Of a stretch of DNA of 53,213 nt, positions 26,109 to 33,154 are shown one piece after another. The notes under the pieces are model-generated. The model made no database searches. It was not told where the DNA came from and saw nothing but the letters and a program-made list of their open reading frames with translations. A program made the position numbers and the translations under genes. The stretch spans positions 1-53,213 of the forward strand of contig JAZOLG010000050.1 in NCBI GenBank assembly GCA_045652765.1. The letters are read 5' to 3'. Within the stretch, counting starts at the first letter, position 1. Each line of letters starts with the position of its first letter. This DNA comes from UBA1231 sp045652765. Lineage in GTDB: Bacteria > Bacillota_I > Bacilli_A > ML615J-28 > CAG-313.

Positions 26109-26123
26109 GAAACGAGGTTCAAT

Positions 26124-26309
26124 ATGAATAATAATATTAAAGAGGTAGTTATACCAATGGATTCTATAAAAAAATCTAGAGGGACTTTAAAAGTTGAATT
26201 AGGTACGGTTGACCCTGGGGAGATTTTAAGTTCTAATGATATTTTAGTATTAATTAAAGATGTTTTAACATCGATTACTACGGCAGGTGAAGACAATGTT
26301 TATAACTAA
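26124..26309 (+). CDS. small protein coupled to recombinase 2
   Basis: A 61-residue acidic protein (MNNNIKEVVIPMDSIKKSRG...). GAGG at 26114-26117 supports ATG 26124. The frame overlaps the recombinase start by 14 bases. Small genes in this position are common upstream of Firmicutes serine recombinases, and may be regulators or simply coupling peptides. No motif is recognised. Confidence 0.6.
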   Translation: MNNNIKEVVIPMDSIKKSRGTLKVELGTVDPGEILSSNDILVLIKDVLTSITTAGEDNVYN

Positions 26310-27888
26310 TATTGAGAAAAAAACTATACTTGATTTTATAAATTACAAATATGCTAATGGATTCATTAGTGTTCCTAATAAAATTAGAGTTGCTGCCTAT
26401 GCCCGTAAGTCACAAGAGGATGAGGCTTGCTCTTTAGAGACTCAACTTAGTGAAATACAAAAATTCTATATGGAATTAAAGAGAGAATTTCTAGGATTCC
26501 AGTTGGAGTTTAATGAGATTGATATATATACCGAAGATAATGTAAGTGGAGTATTTGTTGATAATCGTAGAGAATTGAATAAGCTACTCGAAAAGGTTAG
26601 GAAGAAAGAGTATGAAATTGTAATTGCTCTAAAATATGATCGTATTGGTAGAGGAACAACTTCATTTGAAGCTGTTCGTGACTGTCTAATAGCTAATTGT
26701 TGTATGTTATTATCTACCATAGAAAGAGATGACGGATCTGAAACATCAGAATTAACTAGAATTGTTTTAGGTGGAATTAGCTTATACCATGCAAGAAATT
26801 CTGCTAAGTTAAGCAGTTTGGCTATGAACTTTATGGCAATGGAAGGTAAATCAACAGGACGATTGCCATTAGGATTTAAAGCAAATAAAGATCACATAAT
26901 AGAAGTAGATGAAACTGAAGCACCGATTGTTAAATTAATCTTTAGTTTAACTGCACAGGGTGAATCACTTACAAATGTGGTTAAGAGACTTGATGAACTT
27001 GGCTATAAAACAAGAGATGGTTATAATTTCACTACATCGACAATTACGACTATGCTTCGTAATGAGAAATATGATGGGGTTTATATTTATAATAATAAGA
27101 AACGTAAGGAAAGTGAGTATAGGAGAACACATAGAGTTCTCCTTGGTAGATTCGATGAAGTTCGAATTGAGAATATTATCCCAAGGATTATTGATCATGA
27201 GACCTTTATGAAAGTTCAAGGAATATTAGACCAAAGGAAAAGAAATCATTTTTATTCAAGCAATCAAGAATTTAAGCGTGATTACTTACTTAGCTCGAAA
27301 ATATACTGTAAAAATTGTATGAAACCAATGGGAGGTTCAATGACATCGTCTCATAACTGTCACTATCCTTTATATGTTTGCAGCAATAAGAAGCGACATG
27401 TGAATGATTGTTATACTAAGTCAGTCAATGCAGATTACATTGAGCCTGTAATAAAAAATTTGATAACCCAATATTTTAATGAGATTTTAAGACAAAATCA
27501 TGAAATATTTGGAATCATCCAAAAAGATACCAAGGTAGAGTTAGAGATGCAACTTAATGTCTTAAAACGTGATTTGAATCGAACTACTAGAGATTCTAAA
27601 ATTATATTTAGCAAAATATTAGAAGAAACTGATGAACTATTTCAGAAGGAATTTAAAGCAACCTATAAGGATAAACTTAATAAAATAGAAGAATTAAACG
27701 AGCAAATTATTGTGACAGAGACTAAATTGGTGGAATTAAATGAGATAATTAATAATTTAATTGCAAGACCTTTTGAAATATCTGAGGAACAATTATTTAG
27801 CGATCGTAATATTGCAAAGAGACTAGTAGTAGGATTTATAGAATCAATAGTTTGCGATAATGATGAGGTCATAATAAAATTTAAGTAG
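26296..27888 (+). CDS. large serine recombinase 2 (internal)
   Basis: A 530-residue recombinase, more distant from the other two. ATG 26296 is preferred over GTG 26287 because AGGTGA lies 5 bases upstream. The resolvase domain has AAYARKS with the catalytic Ser near residue 39 after a 30-residue N-terminal extension, and KYDRIGRG. The recombinase domain (GESLTNVVKRLDELGYK, IIPRIIDHETFMKVQGIL) is followed by a complete zinc ribbon (YCKNC ... YVCSNKK ... NDC) and a coiled-coil. It lies in the middle of the element, so it either belongs to a nested or older element or acts as a partner in the reaction. A terminator follows immediately. Confidence 0.9.
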   Translation: MFITNIEKKTILDFINYKYANGFISVPNKIRVAAYARKSQEDEACSLETQLSEIQKFYMELKREFLGFQLEFNEIDIYTEDNVSGVFVDNRRELNKLLEKVRKKEYEIVIALKYDRIGRGTTSFEAVRDCLIANCCMLLSTIERDDGSETSELTRIVLGGISLYHARNSAKLSSLAMNFMAMEGKSTGRLPLGFKANKDHIIEVDETEAPIVKLIFSLTAQGESLTNVVKRLDELGYKTRDGYNFTTSTITTMLRNEKYDGVYIYNNKKRKESEYRRTHRVLLGRFDEVRIENIIPRIIDHETFMKVQGILDQRKRNHFYSSNQEFKRDYLLSSKIYCKNCMKPMGGSMTSSHNCHYPLYVCSNKKRHVNDCYTKSVNADYIEPVIKNLITQYFNEILRQNHEIFGIIQKDTKVELEMQLNVLKRDLNRTTRDSKIIFSKILEETDELFQKEFKATYKDKLNKIEELNEQIIVTETKLVELNEIINNLIARPFEISEEQLFSDRNIAKRLVVGFIESIVCDNDEVIIKFK

Positions 27889-27918
27889 GAGTGGGGATCC
27901 ACTCCTATTATTTTATTT
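27887..27918 (+). terminator. terminator after recombinase 2
   Basis: AGGAGTGG / CCACTCCT (8 bp) with a GGAT loop begins at the stop codon and is followed by ATTATTTTATTTT. Confidence 0.85.
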
Positions 27919-27927
27919 TATAAAAAA

Positions 27928-27956
27928 TTGACTAAAAAATAATGAATTTTTAATAT
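27928..27956 (+). promoter_or_regulatory. likely promoter of the large RNA
   Basis: TTGACT (27928-27933) and TAATAT (27951-27956) are 17 bases apart. The predicted start is near 27963, about 45 bases upstream of the first hairpin of the candidate RNA. Confidence 0.55.
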
Positions 27957-28005
27957 TTTTAAAATATAATATAACAATATATTATATAAATAATAATTTA
28001 TATTA

Positions 28006-28496
28006 AGGTTGAAACCTGATAAAGTATGAAAATCATTTGAAAAGAGCAGCCTGAGCATATGTGACAATGACTCTTCTGACGTCTATTGAATTCGGATGAC
28101 TGGATTATTTTATGATGGATGCTGGTGAGTTGAACCCTGTCGGAAAGCGGCAGCGGTATCCATATGTTGATTTATAGAAATTGACGAGTTTCCGAGCTTG
28201 GCTATATTGAGTTATATAGTTTATAGGAAATGTTCGACACAGATTGGAACAAATAGTCGAATTAGGAGTGGTAAAATCCTAACCAAAAATAACCTAAATA
28301 ATTACATTTCTTCTCTTTGGAAATACTTATTCTCTGTAATTGCTTGCATAATTTATGTAAGAAGAGAAAGGTATAAAATTTTTGTTCCCAAGCATATATG
28401 ATTCCATACTTTATAATGAACAAAGGACAAGATAAAGATATCATAGAATAAATAATTGTAATAGGTTTTGTTTTTGATTTACAGCGAAAAACAAAA
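28006..28496 (+). ncRNA. candidate large structured RNA of the mobile element
   Basis: The 890-base gap between recombinase 2 and the 28780 gene has no credible ORF and is clearly GC-richer at 28040-28200 than its surroundings. A UGAA-loop hairpin (28006-28017) abuts a long-range helix: ATAAAGTATG (28019-28028) with CATACTTTAT (28405-28414), continued by AATCAT (28031-28036) with ATGATT (28398-28403), 16 bp in all. Inside are helices AAGAG/CTCTT (28042-28075); ATGGATGCTG (28115-28124) with CAGC...ATCCAT (28151-28163); TTTCC/GGAAA (28189-28230) around CTATAT/ATATAG (28202-28219); TTCGAC/GTCGAA (28233-28261); TTAGGA/TCCTAA (28262-28282); and ATAC-TTCTCT-CTTGCATA with TATGTAAG-AGAGAA-GTAT (28323-28374). 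A 10-bp hairpin (28466-28496) follows. Class unknown; size and setting resemble ornate RNAs such as ROOL or GOLLD. Confidence 0.65.
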
Positions 28497-28497
28497 T

Positions 28498-28507
28498 AAC
28501 GCTCGTT
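28498..28507. repeat. inverted partner of the 25851-25860 sequence
   Basis: AACGCTCGTT, the reverse complement of AACGAGCGTT at 25851-25860. It lies directly after the 10-bp hairpin that ends the candidate RNA region. Confidence 0.45.
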
Positions 28508-28625
28508 AATATCCAAACATAGATAAAGTATTAAACTCAATATAATCACTAACCAAAATTAGTTGCACAATGAAATAAGACATGTCTGATAAATAATCAA
28601 GTTAGTAAATAGATATTCAGCTGTT

Positions 28626-28670
28626 AAAATTATTTTCAAAAATAATTGTAGCAACAATATATTAGATATT
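28626..28670 (+). repeat. palindrome-containing repeat, copy R2
   Basis: It has one mismatch in the 20-base palindrome, then GTAGCAACAATATATTAGAT, which is identical to R3. It contains TTGT-AGCA-ACAA, a smaller dyad. Upstream, 28578-28587 holds another perfect 10-base palindrome (AGACATGTCT); the rest of 28500-28620 shows nothing I can name. Confidence 0.75.
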
Positions 28671-28709
28671 AAAGATCAATATATTATAATCAGTTGTACT
28701 CAAATTCAA

Positions 28710-28754
28710 AAAATTATTTTTAAAAATAATTGTAGCAACAATATATTAGATATT
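28710..28754 (+). repeat. palindrome-containing repeat, copy R3
   Basis: AATTATTTTTAAAAATAATT (28712-28731) followed by GTAGCAACAATATATTAGAT, 84 bases downstream of R2 and just before the 28780 gene. It is almost identical to R2 and a shorter match to R1, so it is a likely regulator-binding site or promoter shared by two small element genes. Confidence 0.75.
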
Positions 28755-28779
28755 TAAATATCTAGAAAGAAGGAAAAAA

Positions 28780-29502
28780 ATGAAAGAATTAATTAACAAC
28801 AACAAAAAGAACAAGAACAGTAAAGGAAAATTTCATATTGATGATAAGATTCATCTAATGGAGTTAGTATTTCAAGATTATCTAACACACTTAGATAAAT
28901 TTTATATTGATATGTACCAAGAGTATCTATGGGATGAATTACCATATTCCGAAGATGAGGAAAGAGTCACATTTAGTTATGGTGAAGGATGCTTTCAACC
29001 ATATTATCCCTTCGAGTATTATTTATATGATGAAGATGATAAATTAATCCCTTTTGAAGTAATGAGGATTGAATTTATTGATAAAATAATTAATGATATT
29101 TCAAAGATTTCAAAAAAATATGGGATTAAGGTTGAAAATTTAGAGTCTGCATTAGATAAATGTGGTCCTGAAATATTTGATGATTTAGATGATTATGCAT
29201 ATGATGCTATTGATTTACTATATGAAGAGGTTGAACGCGGTTATTACTATTATTGTAAATATGTACTTTATGGTGTTGATGCGACATTTGTTAGAGATTT
29301 TAAAGGAATGTATGTTTGTAAAGGTTCAGGTTATACGAAAGCAGAATCTAATAGGGTATGGGATCACTATTTAGCTTCTAATCACTGGTATGAGCGTTTT
29401 AGAAAATTTGAAAATGATAACTTTACTAGATTTAAAAAATTGGCTAAAAAGTATGAACCAGATAAAGCTGCTGGATATAAAAGAATCACATTAAGAAAAT
29501 AA
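28780..29502 (+). CDS. hypothetical acidic protein downstream of the large RNA
   Basis: A 240-residue protein with a basic start (MKELINNNKKNKNSKGK), a strongly acidic, tyrosine-rich middle (DDLDDYAYDAIDLLYEEVERGYYYY) and a basic end (FKKLAKKYEPDKAAGYKRITLRK). AGAAGGA upstream supports the start. No family was recognised. It is the only gene between the RNA and recombinase 3, controlled by the double R2/R3 repeat and closed by its own terminator, so it is the most natural protein partner candidate for the RNA, by position only. Confidence 0.65.
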   Translation: MKELINNNKKNKNSKGKFHIDDKIHLMELVFQDYLTHLDKFYIDMYQEYLWDELPYSEDEERVTFSYGEGCFQPYYPFEYYLYDEDDKLIPFEVMRIEFIDKIINDISKISKKYGIKVENLESALDKCGPEIFDDLDDYAYDAIDLLYEEVERGYYYYCKYVLYGVDATFVRDFKGMYVCKGSGYTKAESNRVWDHYLASNHWYERFRKFENDNFTRFKKLAKKYEPDKAAGYKRITLRK

Positions 29503-29528
29503 AGTTGTCAAATGACAACTTTATTTTT
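29501..29528 (+). terminator. terminator after the acidic protein gene
   Basis: A 10-bp perfect stem (AAAGTTGTCA / TGACAACTTT) with an AA loop is followed by ATTTTTAAT. Confidence 0.85.
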
Positions 29529-29586
29529 AATAATATTTAAAAAATATATTATTATTATGAGTAGATAATTTAGAAAGGAGTAAGAA

Positions 29587-31176
29587 ATGATGAAAAAGAA
29601 AGCAGCAGTTTATTGTCGATATTCAAGTACTAATCAAAGAGAAGAATCTATTACTACACAACTTGAAGCAATTCAAAAATATTGTATGTTAAATGATATT
29701 GAGATAGTGGCTACTTATATTGATGAAGCACAATCAGCTACAAGTGACAATAGAGAGAGCTTTTTACAAATGATTGAAGATGCCAAAGCTGGTGAATGGA
29801 ATACATTAGTATTATATTCACTCGATCGTTTCAGCAGGTCTGCGCATCTGCATTATAAGTATCAAAGTATATTAGATTCATATGGTGTAACAATTATTGC
29901 AATTATGGATGGGTTATCTACTGAAAATAACACACCTGATGCGGGATTATTGATGTCATTAAAAGTTGGTTTGTCGGAGTTTTATAGTAGAAGATTACAA
30001 GTTTTAGTATTAGATGGTTGCATTACAACTTGCAAAAATAAAGAGAAGCCTGGAGGTAGGGTATGTTTAGGATATTATAGTATAAATAAAAAATATTATA
30101 TTCAAGAAGATGAAGCTGTTATTGTAAGAAAGATATTCGAGATGTTTAATGAGGGTAAACATTATATAGAAATTGCTAACTATTTAAATTCGCAAGGATA
30201 TAAAACGAAAGAAGGGAATCCTTTTTATGTATCCTCAATAGAATATATCGTCAGAAATAAAATTTATTGTGGTTATTTAGTTTATAATGTACATAAGAGA
30301 AAGGCACGATTAAGCGATAGGAAGACTACCAGAATATTAAAACCTAAAGAAGAACATATTATTATTCCAAATGTTATTCCACCTATTATTGATGAATTAA
30401 CTTTTGAAAAGGCGCAAAGTATAATCAAAAGGAGAAAAGAAGGAAAATTAAGAGGAGAAATTTACACAAAGTATTTATTATCAGGGTTAATTAATTGTAA
30501 GTGTGGCGGTAAATTTACTCATATGGTTAAATATGGTGGTCCTACATATCAACGAAGAGAAGTTTATAATTGCAGAAATAAAAAAGCAAAAAGCTGTAAA
30601 GTTAAAGAGGTAAATGCTAAATATTTAGAAGAATACGTTCTATTACAGTTAGATAAACTATTAGTTGTTCCAAATGCTAAAGAAAGATTAACAGCACTTA
30701 TTATAAGTATTATTAATGAAAATAAGAAAAGTATAGCAAAACTAATTGATAATTATGAACGTCTAAACATTAAGGAGAATAATGAAATTAATAAATATTT
30801 AGATATTGCTGAAACTGCAAATGAAGTTGCTCAAAAAGCATTACTTAGTGAAGTGGCAATTAGGAAAGGAAAAGTTAAAGATCGAGAGAATAAGATTAAG
30901 GAGCTTAGGGAGAGTCTAGATAAAGTTTCTGGGGATTATATTATCTCAGTCGATGATATGCTCAAAAAATATTGTAAAGCAAGAGAAGGAAACTTTGATG
31001 AACTGAAAAGATGTTTATTTAGACTAATAAGAAAAATCTTCATCAGTAATGAGGAAATTGCAACATTTATTGATCTTGGAAACTTTATAACAAATTACTC
31101 GGAGGATGTAATTTATAAAATTAAGATAGAAAGAGATAAAGTTGCATTTAATAGGTTCTCAAAAAAATTGATGTAA
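29587..31176 (+). CDS. large serine recombinase 3 (right end)
   Basis: A 529-residue recombinase. The resolvase domain carries VYCRYSS with the catalytic Ser near residue 13 and LYSLDRFSRS. The recombinase domain has KHYIEIANYLNSQGYK and NVIPPIIDELTFEKAQSII, matching recombinase 1 more than recombinase 2. The zinc ribbon is complete (NCKCGGKF ... YNCRNKKAKSC), and a long coiled-coil follows, as is typical of large serine integrases. It ends about 180 bases before attR. In the circular form the order is recombinase 3, attP, recombinase 1, so the two may be jointly involved in integration and excision. GGAG at 29577-29580 supports ATG 29587. Confidence 0.92.
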   Translation: MMKKKAAVYCRYSSTNQREESITTQLEAIQKYCMLNDIEIVATYIDEAQSATSDNRESFLQMIEDAKAGEWNTLVLYSLDRFSRSAHLHYKYQSILDSYGVTIIAIMDGLSTENNTPDAGLLMSLKVGLSEFYSRRLQVLVLDGCITTCKNKEKPGGRVCLGYYSINKKYYIQEDEAVIVRKIFEMFNEGKHYIEIANYLNSQGYKTKEGNPFYVSSIEYIVRNKIYCGYLVYNVHKRKARLSDRKTTRILKPKEEHIIIPNVIPPIIDELTFEKAQSIIKRRKEGKLRGEIYTKYLLSGLINCKCGGKFTHMVKYGGPTYQRREVYNCRNKKAKSCKVKEVNAKYLEEYVLLQLDKLLVVPNAKERLTALIISIINENKKSIAKLIDNYERLNIKENNEINKYLDIAETANEVAQKALLSEVAIRKGKVKDRENKIKELRESLDKVSGDYIISVDDMLKKYCKAREGNFDELKRCLFRLIRKIFISNEEIATFIDLGNFITNYSEDVIYKIKIERDKVAFNRFSKKLM

Positions 31177-31212
31177 TAGCTTGAAAATAGAAGAAATTTG
31201 TCGAATAAGTGT

Positions 31213-31301
31213 CCTCTTCAGTGGATGCTTCCCCGTGCTATAAATCCCCCACTTCAAATGTTAAAAAATTGAAGCACAAAAGGGGTTATTTAATATAGAG
31301 G
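31213..31301 (+). promoter_or_regulatory. structured GC-richer segment near the right end
   Basis: CCTCT (31213-31217) pairs with AGAGG (31297-31301), and CCCC (31231-31234) with GGGG (31282-31285). Inside, AGTGG/CCACT (31220-31253) and CTTCAA/TTGAAG (31252-31274) are mutually exclusive. A possible outward promoter overlaps (TTGAAG 31269-31274, TAATAT 31291-31296, 16-base spacing). In the circle it would read through attP into recombinase 1; when integrated it would read into ftsW', murG and murB. Confidence 0.4.
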
Positions 31302-31309
31302 AATAGAGT

Positions 31310-31335
31310 GGGTATAAAGTCTATACCCTTAATTT
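31310..31335 (+). terminator. hairpin before attR
   Basis: GGGTATA / TATACCC (7 bp) with an AAGTC loop is followed by TTAATTT. It is probably a weak terminator for recombinase 3. Confidence 0.5.
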
Positions 31336-31364
31336 AAGTGTGCCTACATCGACAAGGGGGTGCA
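31332..31364 (+). other. attR: right junction of the element in ftsW
   Basis: ATTTAAGTGT (31332-31341), CGACA (31350-31354), N4, core GG (31359-31360), then host sequence TGCAAGATCTTGG. With attL this reconstructs attP as CGACA-N4-GG-N4-TGTCG and attB as ...CGTGGA-GG-TGCAAGATC. Confidence 0.85.
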
Positions 31365-32162
31365 AGATCTTGGATAGGATTTGGTTCTTTTAGTATTCAA
31401 CCGGCAGAGTTTATGAAATTTGCGTTAATTTTGTTGTTTTCAAAGTATCTTTCAAAAAATTATCAAGATTTAAAAAAGTTTAAAAACTTTTTATATTCAT
31501 TAATCTTAATCATTTTAATATTTGGTTTGATTATGTTACAACCTGACTTTGGAACGGGACTTGTAATATTGCTTAGCAGCATTTTAATGTTATTTATCGT
31601 TGGTGTACCATTTAAATATTTTATAGGACTAATGATAATTGGACTTATTGGTTTGGGTGGATTAGTTATTAGTGCACCATACAGATTAGAAAGAATACTT
31701 GCATTTATTGATCCTTGGAGTGATCCTTTAGGATCAGGGTTTCAAGGTATTCAATCTATATTGGCTGTTGCTCCATCGGGTTTATTTGGACTTGGGTATA
31801 ATAAAAGTATTCAAAAACATTTCTTTTTACCAGAACCACAAAATGATTTTATTTTCGCAATCATTTGTGAAGAAATGGGATTAATTGGAGCACTTGTTTT
31901 AGTTTTGTTATATATATGTTTGTTAAGAAAAGCAATTAAAATATCTATTCAAACTAATAATTTGTATTATTCTTTTTTATCATTAAATATAGGTATTAGT
32001 ATATTTATTCAAGCAATTATTAATATTTGTGTTGTAATTGGTTTACTGCCAATTACCGGAATTACTTTGCCACTTGTAAGTTATGGTGGATCTAGTTTAG
32101 TTATAACACTAGTAGGACTTGGAATACTTTTAAATGTTAGTAGACATAAGGGGGATTCATGA
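31359..32162 (+). pseudogene. ftsW: ftsW, 3' fragment
   Basis: This fragment resumes FtsW at GGARSWIGFGSFSIQPAEFMK, the highly conserved stretch before the catalytic loop, and continues through the remaining membrane segments. Late motifs include PEPQNDFIFAIICEE, with the SEDS signature near the active site, and LPLVSYGGSSLVITL. An in-frame GTG at 31338 inside the element could start a short chimeric product, but there is no good ribosome site and the N-terminal helices are missing. Its stop (TGA) overlaps the murG start, so translation of murG may normally depend on ftsW translation. Confidence 0.93.
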
Positions 32163-33154
32163 AAACAATCATTTTATGCGGAGGTAAAACTTTAGGTCAT
32201 GTTGTGCCTGGAATTAGTGTAATACATGAATTACATAAAAAATATCCAATGTTAAGAATTGTTTATATAACTTGTGATAATCAAAAAGAATTAAAAATTA
32301 TCAAAGAGGCTCCAATTGATAAAGTAATTTATTTTAATTTAACATTTAAAAACAAATTAGATAAAATTATTAAAACAATAAAATATTATCAAGAGTTAAT
32401 TAAAATTATTAAGCTTTATCAACCAGTTTCAGTCATAAGCTTTGGTTCAATACTTGGAACTCTTTTAGTATTTGCTAGTAAAAAGAATAATATAAAAACC
32501 ATAATTCATGAACAAAATGCTGTATTTGGCTTAGGTAATAAATTAGTACTTAATAAGTGCGACTTAGTGTTAACTAATTTTTTAATATCTTCTAAATATA
32601 AACAAATTGGCAATCCCATTTTAATTGAAAACCATGATACTAATTTAATAAAAAATAAGAAAAAACTAGTTATAACATCGGGAACTAATGGAAGTGAAGC
32701 GTTTGTTAGTCTTGGTATTAAACTATATAATAGCAAGATAAGTGAAGATTTTGATATTACATTTATTACTGGTAAAAAATATTATGAAAAAGTAGTAAAA
32801 GAAATTAAAGAAAAACATAATTTTAAAATTGTACCTTTTATCGATAACTTATCTAATTATTTGATTGATACAAGTTTTATAATAACCAGAGCAGGAGCAC
32901 TTACTTTGTCTGAGATTTATTACTTAGATATATATCCGATTATTATACCTTCACCTAATGTTACAAATAATCACCAATATAAAAATGCTATTAAATACTC
33001 TGGACGATGTACAATAATCAAAGAAAATGAAGTAGATGTGAATAAGATTTCAAATGTTCTTGGAAAATACCAAAATAAAAAGATTTTGAACCTTAAATTT
33101 AATTCTACAAAGAAGTTTATCGAGGAATTAGAAAATGTTGTTAAACTTTATTAA
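32159..33154 (+). CDS. murG: UDP-GlcNAc:lipid-pyrophosphoryl-MurNAc-pentapeptide transferase
   Basis: A 331-residue MurG (GT28) that adds GlcNAc to lipid I on the inner face of the membrane. Recognisable motifs are IHEQNAVFGLGNK, RAGALTLSEI and the UDP-GlcNAc loop region IIPSPNVTNNHQYKNA. The first glycine-rich loop is divergent (CGGKTLGHVVPG rather than GGTGGHI-x-PA), as is the SGTNGSEAF loop where G-S-x-G-A is usual, but the overall order is intact. It overlaps ftsW by 4 bases and murB by 20, so it belongs to an ftsW-murG-murB operon whose upstream part is now replaced by the element. Confidence 0.9.
   Translation: MKTIILCGGKTLGHVVPGISVIHELHKKYPMLRIVYITCDNQKELKIIKEAPIDKVIYFNLTFKNKLDKIIKTIKYYQELIKIIKLYQPVSVISFGSILGTLLVFASKKNNIKTIIHEQNAVFGLGNKLVLNKCDLVLTNFLISSKYKQIGNPILIENHDTNLIKNKKKLVITSGTNGSEAFVSLGIKLYNSKISEDFDITFITGKKYYEKVVKEIKEKHNFKIVPFIDNLSNYLIDTSFIITRAGALTLSEIYYLDIYPIIIPSPNVTNNHQYKNAIKYSGRCTIIKENEVDVNKISNVLGKYQNKKILNLKFNSTKKFIEELENVVKLY

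Larger units (their letters stand above)
9973..31360. mobile_element. 21.4-kb integrative element inserted in ftsW
   Basis: Boundaries are set by the split ftsW gene and the paired half-sites. All cargo reads on the + strand. It encodes three large serine recombinases, an HU-like protein, zinc-ribbon proteins, a GmrSD-like protein, a type I RM system, an RNase III-like double dsRBD protein, several unknown proteins and a large candidate RNA. I see no tyrosine integrase, relaxase, type IV secretion, capsid, terminase or replication initiator, so transfer would need help or an unrecognised gene. Base composition is as AT-rich as the host except for the RNA regions. Confidence 0.9.

Noticed and set aside
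28198..28401. 67-residue ORF and an opposing ORF (28262-28549) inside the RNA region
   Set aside because: Neither has a ribosome site or a protein-like composition, and both lie across paired helices of the candidate RNA.
28427..28450. Possible group I intron core (AAGATAAAGATATCATAG-like S motif)
   Set aside because: The partner P, Q and R motifs are absent, no exon junction is evident and no homing endonuclease is nearby.
9973..31360. Prophage or conjugative element
   Set aside because: No capsid, portal, terminase, tail, lysis, relaxase or VirB/VirD4-like genes are visible; only recombinases and defence cargo.
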